DNA of 64,000 bases from Pontixanthobacter aquaemixtae (lineage in GTDB: Bacteria > Pseudomonadota > Alphaproteobacteria > Sphingomonadales > Sphingomonadaceae). Positions within the stretch are counted from its first letter, which is position 1; the number at the start of each line of letters is the position of its first letter. Where the stretch lies: contig NZ_WTYX01000001.1 of NCBI RefSeq assembly GCF_009827395.1, positions 522,001-586,000 on the forward strand, given 5' to 3'. Positions 1 to 8,056 of this stretch are shown in pieces. The notes under the pieces are model-generated. The model did no database searches. It saw nothing but the letters and a program-made list of their open reading frames with translations, and was not told where the DNA came from. Position numbers and translations under genes: made by a program.

Positions 1-2
1 AC

Positions 3-698
3 ACGCGTGAAATTGCCGAGGTCGCGAAGCAGCAATCGGCAGGCGACCTCAAGCGGTTGATGCATATTTCGGACAATCTGGCCGAGCTCAATGCAGAGCG
101 TTTCAAAGCTTTCAACCTTAGCGGCCGGAGCAATTCGGCCAAGCCTGCTGGTCTGACTTTTGACGGCGATGTCTATTGGGGGCTTGAGGCCAAAAGCATG
201 GATTACGCAACGCTGTCCTATGCGCAGGATCATTTGCGGATCCTGTCTGGACTGTATGGCCTGCTGCGCCCGATGGATGCGATCCAGCCCTATCGATTGG
301 AAATGGGCACGAAGATGGCCAATCCGCGCGGCAAATCGCTGTATGATTTCTGGGGCAGCAAGATTGCCAAGACGATCAATCGCGACCTTGGCGGCCATGC
401 GGACCAAACAATCGTCAACCTTGCCTCTGACGAATATTTCAAAGCGGTCGATCCGCAGGCGCTTTCATCGCCGGTCGTCACCGCGTCTTTCCTCAACGTG
501 AAGGACGGCGAAGCTCGCAAGCTGATGTATCACGTGAAATTCGCGCGCGGGCTGATGGCGCGGTGGATCATGGACAATCGTGTTGACCGGGCAGAGGGTC
601 TGAAAGACTTCAATGCGGAAGGATATTCGCTCGATGCCAAAGCGTCGAACGACACAGAGCTGGTATTTTCTCGCAAGCAGCCGCCGCTGAAGAAGTAG
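3..698 (+). CDS. yaaA: YaaA family peroxide stress protein, 5'-truncated by window edge
   Basis: The reading frame is open from base 3, so the true start lies upstream of the window; the internal TTG-ATG at 57-62 is not the start. Known role of the family (DUF328/YaaA): protection of DNA and proteins from hydrogen peroxide, with DNA-binding activity reported for the E. coli protein; cytoplasmic. Family signatures visible: MHISDNLAELN near the truncated N-terminus, GLYGLLRP followed by YRLEMGT in the centre, LASDEYF, and KFARGLMARW near the C-terminus. About 232 residues are present of a usual ~255. It converges on the downstream minus-strand gene with only 24 bases between stops. Family assignment is secure. 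Confidence 0.93.
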   Translation, partial: TREIAEVAKQQSAGDLKRLMHISDNLAELNAERFKAFNLSGRSNSAKPAGLTFDGDVYWGLEAKSMDYATLSYAQDHLRILSGLYGLLRPMDAIQPYRLEMGTKMANPRGKSLYDFWGSKIAKTINRDLGGHADQTIVNLASDEYFKAVDPQALSSPVVTASFLNVKDGEARKLMYHVKFARGLMARWIMDNRVDRAEGLKDFNAEGYSLDAKASNDTELVFSRKQPPLKK

Positions 699-722
699 CG
701 CAGAGGCCTGAGGGCCGCGCCG

Positions 723-1154
723 CTAGAGGATACGGTCGCGATATTCGGGCGGCGCGATCCAGCAGATCTCTCGCTTCCCGAAAATGCGATAGCGGTTCCG
801 GGCGATAAAACGGTACACCGCGTCGCGTAAGAAGGCAGGTACTATTCGCAAGACGCTCGCCAGCCTCCACGGCCAGCCCAACCCTTCATAAATGCCCAGC
901 ACCGCATCGCTATCCTGCTTTACCGTGTCGCCGTGGACCAGCAGAATGCTGACCGGATCTTCGGGATCCAGTCCGTGTTTGCGAAACAAGCCCGCGCCGA
1001 TTTTTCCCTGCATTGATGCCAGCCGAAAATAGCCATTCCTATCGCGGTCGAGCACGAATTGCGCATTGGCTGAACACAACACGCATTCAGCATCGAACAA
1101 GATGATGGGGTGATCCTGAATGGACGCTTCTTCGATTCGAGAGAGCCCTTTCAC
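723..1154 (-). CDS. DCC (DUF393) family thiol-disulfide oxidoreductase-like protein
   Basis: A 143-residue protein starting at a GTG. The N-terminus carries the family signature FDAECVLCS, a DxxCxxC motif in a thioredoxin-like position, and the C-terminus has the usual YRFIARNRYRIFG stretch with two hydrophobic/aromatic helices. The family (DUF393, 'DCC') is predicted to do thiol-disulfide chemistry but has no firmly assigned substrate. The start lies 6 bases after the stop of the tesB gene, so the two are probably one transcript. An ATG start is absent; the GTG is the first start that keeps the DCC motif in place. Confidence 0.85.
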   Translation of the reverse strand: MKGLSRIEEASIQDHPIILFDAECVLCSANAQFVLDRDRNGYFRLASMQGKIGAGLFRKHGLDPEDPVSILLVHGDTVKQDSDAVLGIYEGLGWPWRLASVLRIVPAFLRDAVYRFIARNRYRIFGKREICWIAPPEYRDRIL

Positions 1155-1160
1155 GTTCGA

Positions 1161-2081
1161 TCAGCTTTCCGATTGCGCTCTGCGGGTGCGGATCATCCCT
1201 TCTTGCGCCACGCTGGCAACCAATTCGCCATCGCGGTTGAACAGACGCCCGCGGTTGAAGCCCCTTCCGCTTCCGCTCCACGGGCTGTCGGTCGCATAGA
1301 GCAGCCATTCATCGGCGCGGGCAGGGCGGTGGAACCAGATCGAATGGTCCAGGCTCGCCCCGTTCAACTCGCCCCGCATCCAGCTAAGGCCATGCGGAAG
1401 CGCGCTTGTACCAAGCAACGTATAGTCGCTGGCATAGGCGATCACTGCGCGGTGGATCGCCGGATCATCGGGCAGCGTAGCGGCCGCTTTGAACCAGCTA
1501 TGCGCCCTGGGCTCTTTCTTCTCGCTATTCATCCAGTGCAGCCGGTCAATCGTGCGCATTTCAATCGGGCGCGGGCGCAGCATCATCTTGCGCGCCGCTT
1601 CGGGCATGCGGGGCTGCTTGGCGATCATCTCGCGCCGCATTTCCATGTCAGATTTCAATTCTTCCGGAGGCGCGACATCGGGCATGGCATAGTCGGCATG
1701 CTCAAGCCCCTCTTCGGCTTTTTGGAAGCTGGCCGTCATGTTCAGGATCGGGCGGCTTTGCCCATCCTCTTCGGTCTGGCTGGCCACCACACGCCGGTTG
1801 GCAAAGCTGTGACCGTCAAAATCGCGCGCGATGGTATAATCGATCGGCGGCCCTTCTTTGCCGCCGCGCAGGAAATAGGCGTGCAGCGAGTGCGCTTGCT
1901 TGTCTTCGGGAACACATTGTTGTGCAGCCATCAGGGCCTGCGCAATCACTTGCCCGCCAAACACGCGGCCAACGCCGCCTTTCTGCGGGCTTCCGGTGAA
2001 ATTGTCATCGCTGTTGCGCTGGACAGTCAACAATTGAACAAGATCGTCGACCAGATCTTGCGGTGATTTAGGTTCGCTCAT
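1161..2081 (-). CDS. tesB: Acyl-CoA thioesterase II
   Basis: A 306-residue double-hotdog thioesterase of the TesB family, which hydrolyses medium and long acyl-CoAs to free acid and CoA in the cytosol. The N-terminal hotdog carries the typical RVFGGQVIAQAL motif and HSLHAYFLRGG; the C-terminal hotdog carries SDYTLLGTSALPHG, LDHSIWFHRP and the ending SVAQEGMIR. Length is close to the family norm (~286). The gene reads toward the DCC gene 6 bases away. Upstream lies a short gap (2082-2122) to the stop of the JmjC-like gene, which reads the same way, so a longer operon is possible. Confidence 0.95.
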   Translation of the reverse strand: MSEPKSPQDLVDDLVQLLTVQRNSDDNFTGSPQKGGVGRVFGGQVIAQALMAAQQCVPEDKQAHSLHAYFLRGGKEGPPIDYTIARDFDGHSFANRRVVASQTEEDGQSRPILNMTASFQKAEEGLEHADYAMPDVAPPEELKSDMEMRREMIAKQPRMPEAARKMMLRPRPIEMRTIDRLHWMNSEKKEPRAHSWFKAAATLPDDPAIHRAVIAYASDYTLLGTSALPHGLSWMRGELNGASLDHSIWFHRPARADEWLLYATDSPWSGSGRGFNRGRLFNRDGELVASVAQEGMIRTRRAQSES

Positions 2082-2122
2082 GAAACCGTTTTGCGTTGCA
2101 GCGCAGCGCAGGTCAACGATGC

Positions 2123-3034
2123 TTAGCCGACTAGCCCAAACTTTCGCAGCGCGCGGTAGGCATAGGCCTTTGGCTTGTTCGATCCGGGCCAGCGTGATGG
2201 CGCGGTCGGGGTGATGCCGGATTTGCGCAGGATGCGGTTGAAACCGCGCGCGTCGGCTTCTTCAAAGCTCCAATCGCTGCGCCAGGTGATCGATAGCGAA
2301 ATAGAGCTGGTCGGCCCGTTGCGCACGAAATGCGGTGCCATTACGGGCACGAACAGAGCCTGTCCGGCGCTGATTGCAAACTCTGTCCCGCCCTTGGCGA
2401 AACTGTCATCCCAAGTCAGTTCGCGCGCGCCGCCCGAATGATAGCCTTCATGCACTTGATCGGGCGCAAACCGGGCGTCGCCTGCGGGGAATTGGGTCAT
2501 CACTTTCGAACCCTTGAGCTGGAGCAGGATATTATGCTCCGGGTCGAAGTGATAGGGCGTGACCGCGTCGGGCGATGAGATGAAGATAAAGCCCTGCGGG
2601 CGAAGCATCGCGCCGGTCTTTGCCTCGATCTGCGGTTTGAGCTCTTCCAAGAGCGAGAGGAGCAGATTTTCATAGGCGGGAGATTGCTCGATATTCTTGA
2701 GCACCGCCCAGCTGTTGCTCGTCGCAATGTGGCGGATAGTGTCCTGGATCGTCAGACCGGTTGCGTCTGGCTTTCCGTCAACGCCGATCGGCAAATCGCC
2801 GCTGTTGAACTCGATAGAACTGGCCGGAAGCACGCCTGCAAGCTCGGCCAGTGCATCGAGCGACAATGCGGCATGATCCGCCATCTGGTGGTGCAGGATA
2901 TGCGGCGTTTCGGGATAGTTCGCGGCGAACATATCGCGCGCGCTTTGGCCGAAAACCGCTTCGACCGCGTGCTCGCCATCATCGAAGTCATCGGCGGCAA
3001 TTGTTTGAAAGTCCTGAAGGCCATCCATTGTCAT
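2123..3034 (-). CDS. JmjC/cupin-8-like putative Fe(II)/2-oxoglutarate oxygenase
   Basis: A 303-residue protein with a JmjC-like cupin core. The metal triad is visible: His162 and Asp164 in YHFDPEHN (HxD) and the distal His235 in FVPVMAPHFV. The intervening LLQLKGSKVMTQFP stretch is typical of cupin-8/JmjC hydroxylases. An aromatic/basic C-terminus follows (RALRKFGLVG). Such enzymes hydroxylate proteins or small molecules; the substrate here is unknown. The start codon overlaps the stop of the FemAB-like gene by 4 bases (ATGA type), so the two are translationally coupled and likely work together. The oxygenase class is inferred from motif only. Confidence 0.72.
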   Translation of the reverse strand: MTMDGLQDFQTIAADDFDDGEHAVEAVFGQSARDMFAANYPETPHILHHQMADHAALSLDALAELAGVLPASSIEFNSGDLPIGVDGKPDATGLTIQDTIRHIATSNSWAVLKNIEQSPAYENLLLSLLEELKPQIEAKTGAMLRPQGFIFISSPDAVTPYHFDPEHNILLQLKGSKVMTQFPAGDARFAPDQVHEGYHSGGARELTWDDSFAKGGTEFAISAGQALFVPVMAPHFVRNGPTSSISLSITWRSDWSFEEADARGFNRILRKSGITPTAPSRWPGSNKPKAYAYRALRKFGLVG

Positions 3035-4194
3035 TCTCCGAGGCTTTGCGCGCCGCTTTCGGCGCGTGCCAGCTGCTTGAAAGCAGCCTGCCGCAGCGAT
3101 CCGCCAATGCCGATATTGACCCGTACGACAGAACGTTTCTCGCGCCAGATCCGTTCGATCATCGGGTGATCGGCCGCGGCGCAGCTATCGGCCCATTCGA
3201 TCTGCGGATTGTCGAGCAGTTTGAGGTTTTCGCGTTGAAGCAGCACCCCGGGGGAAAAGCGCGCATAGCTTTCGTCAAAAGTGGTTTTGAAAGAGAATAT
3301 TCCCGGCTTGCTGATGAAATTCACTAGCATCGCAATTGGCTTTCCGTCGAGCGACAGTGTCAGCCGTTCGATACGATTGGCTTTCGCGCCTTGTGTCAGG
3401 GACTCGCGGAACAGCTGCTCGGTATCGCTGCTGGAGGCGAGGGCAGATCCTTCCTTGCCTTTCCATCCGGCCGCTTCGAGCGCGAGAAATTGGTCAATCC
3501 AGTCGGTGATGCCGTTCGCGCCCGCCTGCCGTTCTATCTTTACCGCGCCCAGATCGGAAAGACGGTTGAACTGGCGGCGCAATTCCTTGCGCTTTTTGCC
3601 GCTCATAGAGGCGGTGAAATAATCCTCTGCGGATTGCTCGGAACGCAGCAGAGCCCGGTCTTCGCGGTGGACGACAAAAGCGGGGCGAGCGCCCAACCGA
3701 TCGCGAAGCGAAGAGAACAGCTCTCCATTGTCGGGCATATGCATCAGATGAAGAAACAGGCCGGTTCTGGTGCTTTCACCGGCCCAGTGGATCAAGGCAT
3801 CCCAGAACGCCGTTTCCGATCCGCTGGCGACCAGAGGAACGCCGCAAAATGCATTGTCGTGCAGCCACGCGCTGATGTGCGGGATCGGATATCCATAATA
3901 CATGGCGGGCCGCTCTATCGGCATCAGCCCGCACAAAACGCCGTTCTGGCGGAACTGGACAATCTCTACCGATCCGCGCGGATCAAAAGATTTCAGCGCG
4001 GCATGCAGGTTCCAGCTTTCGAAAAACGGATTGGGTTCGGCCGCGACTTCGGCAAGGTCGTTCCATTCGCGCAGGAATGCAGGGTCGATTGTCTGTTGCC
4101 AGCTCCGGGCCTGAATTTCGCCCTCGCACAGGGGGGCAGCCGCAGGAATCTGCGTTCCGTCAGGACTGACTTTGCCAAGCGTGATACTCGCCAC
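3031..4194 (-). CDS. FemAB/CelD-like GNAT acyltransferase
   Basis: A 387-residue protein starting at GTG. The C-terminal half shows the acetyltransferase-6 (BioF2-like, CelD/FemAB) pattern: MSGKKRKELRRQ around residues 195-206, FLALEAAGWKGKEGSA, then IAMLVNFISKPGIFSFKTTFDE and FSPGVLLQRENL. The N-terminal half (FFESWNLHAALKSF, then LMPIERP) also fits. The family transfers acyl or aminoacyl groups and often sits in envelope or polysaccharide loci; the substrate cannot be read from sequence. It is the first gene of the pair, overlapping the JmjC-like gene by 4 bases. Upstream is a gap with the hppA terminator on the far side. Confidence 0.78.
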   Translation of the reverse strand: MASITLGKVSPDGTQIPAAAPLCEGEIQARSWQQTIDPAFLREWNDLAEVAAEPNPFFESWNLHAALKSFDPRGSVEIVQFRQNGVLCGLMPIERPAMYYGYPIPHISAWLHDNAFCGVPLVASGSETAFWDALIHWAGESTRTGLFLHLMHMPDNGELFSSLRDRLGARPAFVVHREDRALLRSEQSAEDYFTASMSGKKRKELRRQFNRLSDLGAVKIERQAGANGITDWIDQFLALEAAGWKGKEGSALASSSDTEQLFRESLTQGAKANRIERLTLSLDGKPIAMLVNFISKPGIFSFKTTFDESYARFSPGVLLQRENLKLLDNPQIEWADSCAAADHPMIERIWREKRSVVRVNIGIGGSLRQAAFKQLARAESGAQSLGE

Positions 4195-4300
4195 GCGTTA
4201 ACCCTTATATCGCGCGGCAAATTGCGCCGCCTTGCCGGATTAGCGGGCGAATGCTGACAAGCTGTTAACGAATTGGCGGTTTCGCCTTTGTGCCAGACAC

Positions 4301-4332
4301 AAAAAACCCCGCCGGAATTGCTTCCGGCGGGG
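4301..4332 (-). terminator. Rho-independent terminator of hppA
   Basis: A perfect 11-bp stem, CCCCGCCGGAA at 4307-4317 pairing with TTCCGGCGGGG at 4322-4332, with a 4-base loop. On the minus strand it is followed by six T residues (AAAAAA at 4301-4306 on plus). It lies 30 bases after the hppA stop, in the right orientation for that gene. Confidence 0.93.
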
Positions 4333-4361
4333 CTCTTGATAGCCGAAGCTATTGGATCGGA

Positions 4362-6512
4362 TCAGTGTGCCAGAGCAGCAAGAAGCAGCAGAGCCACAAT
4401 GTTGGTGATCTTGATCATCGGGTTTACGGCTGGACCCGCGGTATCCTTGTAAGGATCGCCAACGGTGTCGCCGGTCACTGCAGCTTTGTGAGCTTCGCTG
4501 CCTTTACCGCCGTGATTGCCGTCTTCGATATATTTCTTCGCATTGTCCCATGCGCCGCCGCCAGCGGTCATGGAAAGCGCGACGAACAGACCGCCAACGA
4601 TCACACCGAGGAGCAACGCACCCAGAGCGGCAAAAGCGCTCGCCGAGCCGTCAATCCAGCGGATCACAAAGAACACCACGATCGGCGCAAGAACCGGCAG
4701 CAGCGAAGGAATAATCATTTCCTTGATCGCAGCTTTGGTGACGAGATCCACCGTGCGCGCATAGTCAGGCTTTTCGGAATAATCCATGATGCCTGGCTTC
4801 TCTTTGAACTGCTCACGAACGTCTTTCACAACGTCGCCAGCAGCACGGCCCACAGCGGTCATGCCCATCGCACCGAACAGATACGGGAGCAGCGCGCCGA
4901 GAAGCAGGCCAACGATCACATACGGGTTCTCGAGGCTGAAATTCACAGCCGCGCGTCCATCGACCACGTCAAGGCCCAGTTTGTCCGCAAACGCGTTAAG
5001 GTCAGCGGTGTAGGCGGAGAACAGCACCAATGCAGCCAAACCGGCAGAGCCGATGGCGTACCCCTTGGTGACAGCTTTGGTGGTGTTGCCAACTGCGTCG
5101 AGCAGATCGGTTTTCTCACGCACGCTTTCGTCCAGACCCGCCATCTCAGCGATGCCGCCGGCATTGTCGGTAACAGGACCGTAAGCGTCGAGAGCAACAA
5201 CCATACCGGCCAGCGCCAGCATTGCGGTTGCACCGTAAGCGAGACCGATCAAACCAGCGAGCTCATACGCGCCGATGATGGCGGCGATGATGACGATGGT
5301 CGGCAGAGCGGTTGATTCAAGGCTGATCGCCAGACCCTGGATCACGTTGGTACCGTGGCCAGTTTCTGAAGCCTTGGCAATCGAACGGACCGGACGGTAG
5401 TTCGTGCCGGTGTAGTACTCGGTTATCCAGATGATGACACCGGTCAGCACGAGGCCGATCAGCGAGCAATAGAACAGGTCACGCCCGGTGAATTCGACCA
5501 TGCCGGTTCCCGGATTAAGGACTGTGTTCATGTCGGTACCAGCGGTGCCCAAGGCATGTGCTGTTGCGAACCAGATCAGCGGAATAGACAGAACGGCGGT
5601 AACAAGGAAACCCTTATACATCGCGCCCATAACATTCGTGCCCTTGCCAAGACGAACGAAGTAGGTGCCGATGATCGATGTGACGATACATGCACCGCCG
5701 ATCAGCAGTGGAAGCGCCATCAGCGGCATCAGCAGATCATCCAGTTGAGTCAGCAGAAGCGCGGTCAGAACCATTGTTGCACCAACGGTCACAACGTAGG
5801 TTTCGAACAAGTCTGCAGCCATACCGGCGCAGTCGCCAACATTGTCGCCGACATTGTCAGCGATTGTCGCGGGGTTGCGTGGATCATCTTCGGGAATGCC
5901 TGCTTCGACTTTACCGACAAGATCGGCGCCAACGTCAGCAGCTTTGGTAAAGATACCGCCGCCCAAACGCGCGAAGATCGAAATCAGCGATGCACCGAAT
6001 GCGAGGCCGACAAGGCCGTCAATGACATCGCGGCTGTTCGCTGCGAAGCCCATCTGGCCGACCAGCACGTAGAAGAACACTGCAATAGCCAGCAGCGCCA
6101 GACCTGCGACCAACATACCGGTAATCGCACCCGCGCGGAACGCGATGGTGAGGCCGGATTGCAGGCTGGTTTCCGCAGCAGCAGCAGTCCGCACATTGGA
6201 CCGAACCGAAATGTTCATGCCGATATAGCCGGCAACGCCCGAAAGGATCGCGCCGATCAGGAAGCCGACAGCCGGAATTACGCCAAGAAACACGCCAACC
6301 AGCACCGCGACGACAACGCCGACCATGCCGATGGTTGCATATTGGCGGTTCAGATAGGCTTGTGCGCCTTCCTGAATCGCGCCGGCAATTTCTTGCATTT
6401 TTTCATTCCCGGCGCTGGCGCCGAGCACTTGGCGACTGGTCACAAAGCCGTAAATCACGGCCAGCAATCCCAGTCCAATTGAGATAAATACTAGTTCCAC
6501 GAGAACCCCCAT
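4362..6512 (-). CDS. hppA: K+-independent proton-translocating membrane pyrophosphatase
   Basis: A 716-residue polytopic inner-membrane enzyme (about 16 helices) that couples pyrophosphate hydrolysis to proton export. Catalytic signatures: [11 protein letters not shown] at 193-203 and [20 protein letters not shown] at 208-227. The [10 protein letters not shown] segment has Lys479 where K+-dependent enzymes have Ala, so the K+-independent subclass is predicted from established family knowledge. The frame is open up to 6626, but I chose ATG 6512: the extra 38 codons have no membrane-protein character and would run through the hairpin at 6528-6551 that terminates the upstream operon. hppA is therefore probably its own transcription unit, ending at the strong terminator 4301-4332. 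Confidence 0.96.
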   Translation of the reverse strand: MGVLVELVFISIGLGLLAVIYGFVTSRQVLGASAGNEKMQEIAGAIQEGAQAYLNRQYATIGMVGVVVAVLVGVFLGVIPAVGFLIGAILSGVAGYIGMNISVRSNVRTAAAAETSLQSGLTIAFRAGAITGMLVAGLALLAIAVFFYVLVGQMGFAANSRDVIDGLVGLAFGASLISIFARLGGGIFTKAADVGADLVGKVEAGIPEDDPRNPATIADNVGDNVGDCAGMAADLFETYVVTVGATMVLTALLLTQLDDLLMPLMALPLLIGGACIVTSIIGTYFVRLGKGTNVMGAMYKGFLVTAVLSIPLIWFATAHALGTAGTDMNTVLNPGTGMVEFTGRDLFYCSLIGLVLTGVIIWITEYYTGTNYRPVRSIAKASETGHGTNVIQGLAISLESTALPTIVIIAAIIGAYELAGLIGLAYGATAMLALAGMVVALDAYGPVTDNAGGIAEMAGLDESVREKTDLLDAVGNTTKAVTKGYAIGSAGLAALVLFSAYTADLNAFADKLGLDVVDGRAAVNFSLENPYVIVGLLLGALLPYLFGAMGMTAVGRAAGDVVKDVREQFKEKPGIMDYSEKPDYARTVDLVTKAAIKEMIIPSLLPVLAPIVVFFVIRWIDGSASAFAALGALLLGVIVGGLFVALSMTAGGGAWDNAKKYIEDGNHGGKGSEAHKAAVTGDTVGDPYKDTAGPAVNPMIKITNIVALLLLAALAH

Positions 6513-6527
6513 ACGTATGCACAGAAC

Positions 6528-6551
6528 AAAAAGGCCCGCTTTTGCGGGTCC
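6528..6551 (-). terminator. Terminator-like hairpin between thiL and hppA
   Basis: On the minus strand a GGACCCGC / GCGGGCC hairpin with an AAAA loop is followed by TTTTT (AAAAA at 6528-6532 on plus). It lies about 90 bases after the thiL stop and just upstream of the chosen hppA ATG. It separates the his/nusB/thiL operon from hppA and argues against the longer hppA start. Confidence 0.72.
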
Positions 6552-6640
6552 TAAAAGGTGCAGGTGGCTATAGGGACGCCCGTGGGCTGCGCAAGGGCTA
6601 AGCGGTAGAAATCGACGGGACGGCACGAATTTCGCCGCGG

Positions 6641-7510
6641 TTAATGGCTGTATCCGAGCGGGCTATTCCCGTCCGGCGCGACGCCATCGAGCAAGATTGG
6701 CGAATCGTTTGCGGGGCCTACGGTGCCGATTTGCGTGGCTGCGACGGGCAATTTTGCGCCCGCTGGGGCGGTGAACAGCAATTGATAATCGTCGCCCCAC
6801 CGCATCGCATCATCGCGGCGGCTTTCGGGCACCGCGATCGGGACGCGCGCTGCATCGATATCGATGGAGACGCCGCTGGCTTTTGCGATGCGGCTGGCAT
6901 CCAGCAGCAATCCGTCAGACACGTCCATGATGGCGGTGACATGCGGGGCCAGCGCTTGCCCTTCGGCCAGCAAGGGAAGCGGGCGCAAGAATGCAGAGGC
7001 ATCCGCGCCGGTCTTGTTCCGCAAGGCCTCGAAACCGAGCATCGCTGCGCCGACTGGCCCGGTCAGATAGACACCGTCCCCGGCATTCGCGCCGGACCGC
7101 GAAGGCACAGGGCAATGTGTGGCGCGGCCAATCAGAGTGGCGCCATATGTTCTTGATGCGCCGCCGGAAACCGTATCGCCGCCAAGGAGTGGGCAGCGAT
7201 AGGTTTCGAGTACTTCGGAAAGCCCCGCTGCAAAACGGTCATCGGCTGTGGAAAGCGAATGGCTAAGCAGAATGCCGACCGGCGCTGCGCCCTTGGCGGC
7301 GAGGTCAGAGAGGTTGGTCGCAACAAGTTTCCAGGCTACGTCTGCCAAGTCTTGATCGGGCAGGAAATGAACGCCCTCGACCATGGTGTCATGTGTGATG
7401 ACCAAGGTCTCGCCGCCGACTTCAAGAATTGCGCAATCGTCTTGCAGATTGCGCGCTGCCGGATGGAGCGGAAGCTTTTGCAGCAGGGCTATGAAGTCGG
7501 ATTCGCGCAT
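6641..7510 (-). CDS. thiL: Thiamine-monophosphate kinase
   Basis: A 289-residue AIR-synthase-fold kinase that phosphorylates thiamine monophosphate to the active cofactor thiamine diphosphate. Visible motifs in order: DDCAIL (acidic metal site), [49 protein letters not shown] and [12 protein letters not shown]. These match the conserved Mg/ATP and substrate segments of ThiL. It follows nusB in the same direction, the usual alphaproteobacterial order, but a palindromic REP-like element sits in the 96-base gap between them. A hairpin with a T-run follows its stop. Confidence 0.95.
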   Translation of the reverse strand: MRESDFIALLQKLPLHPAARNLQDDCAILEVGGETLVITHDTMVEGVHFLPDQDLADVAWKLVATNLSDLAAKGAAPVGILLSHSLSTADDRFAAGLSEVLETYRCPLLGGDTVSGGASRTYGATLIGRATHCPVPSRSGANAGDGVYLTGPVGAAMLGFEALRNKTGADASAFLRPLPLLAEGQALAPHVTAIMDVSDGLLLDASRIAKASGVSIDIDAARVPIAVPESRRDDAMRWGDDYQLLFTAPAGAKLPVAATQIGTVGPANDSPILLDGVAPDGNSPLGYSH

Positions 7511-7523
7511 CCAACCCCACTAA

Positions 7524-7600
7524 CCGTTCGCCCCTAGCTTGTCGAAGGGCTGCAGTTCTTGAAGAAAAGGTCAGGGCTTCGACAAGCTCAGACCGAACGG
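7524..7600. repeat. REP-like interrupted palindrome between nusB and thiL
   Basis: The left arm is CCGTTCG (7524-7530), a 5-base gap, then AGCTTGTCGAAG; the right arm is CTTCGACAAGCT, a 5-base gap, then CGAACGG ending at 7600. The 7-bp and 12-bp arm segments are perfectly complementary and the gaps are symmetrical. The centre is about 29 bases. This is the form of the palindromic elements dispersed between genes in many sphingomonad genomes (recalled, not searched). Only one copy is in this window. In RNA it would fold as a long hairpin inside the nusB-thiL message. Confidence 0.8.
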
Positions 7601-7606
7601 TCGGGG

Positions 7607-8056
7607 TCAGTTCCGCACAGCCTTCGCCACCGCGTCGAGCACGCCATTCACAAATTTTGCTTCTTTATCGTCGAAGAAAGCCTTGGCGACATCGACATAT
7701 TCATTGATCACCACGCCGACTTTCACATCGTTGCGCGCCATCAATTCATAAGAGCCCGCGCGCAGGATCTGCAGCATGGTCTTGTCGAGCCGTGCAATGG
7801 TCCAGCTTTCGCTCAGCTTTTCGGTCAGCTTTTCGTCAATCTCGTCGCGCCGCGCATCCACGCCTCTGACCACATCATCGAAGAAATCGACATCGGCATC
7901 GGCATATTGGTCATCCTCAATCTCCCGACCGAGCCGGTGCTGGTGAAATTCATCGAGCAGCTTGGCGAGCGCGGTTTGCTCCATATGTTGCTGATACAGC
8001 GCTTGCACGGCAGCCAAACGGGCTGCGGAACGTGCCTGGGAGGAATGTTTGCTCAT
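7607..8056 (-). CDS. nusB: Transcription antitermination factor NusB
   Basis: A 149-residue all-helical protein that binds boxA RNA with NusE (S10) during rRNA antitermination. NusB signatures: RSAARLAAVQALYQQHM at the N-terminus, LSESWTIARLDKTMLQILRAGSYEL in the centre, and VVINEYVDVAKAFFDDKEAKFVNGVLDAV near the C-terminus. Length fits the family. Its ATG overlaps the hisD stop by 4 bases, giving translational coupling; thiL follows after the REP-like repeat. Confidence 0.97.
   Translation of the reverse strand: MSKHSSQARSAARLAAVQALYQQHMEQTALAKLLDEFHQHRLGREIEDDQYADADVDFFDDVVRGVDARRDEIDEKLTEKLSESWTIARLDKTMLQILRAGSYELMARNDVKVGVVINEYVDVAKAFFDDKEAKFVNGVLDAVAKAVRN

Noticed and set aside
4290-6482. 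Two long plus-strand frames (4290-5315 and 5556-6482) opposite hppA
   Set aside because: Antisense shadows; translations are His/Gln/Asn-rich with no fold pattern, while hppA is unmistakable.
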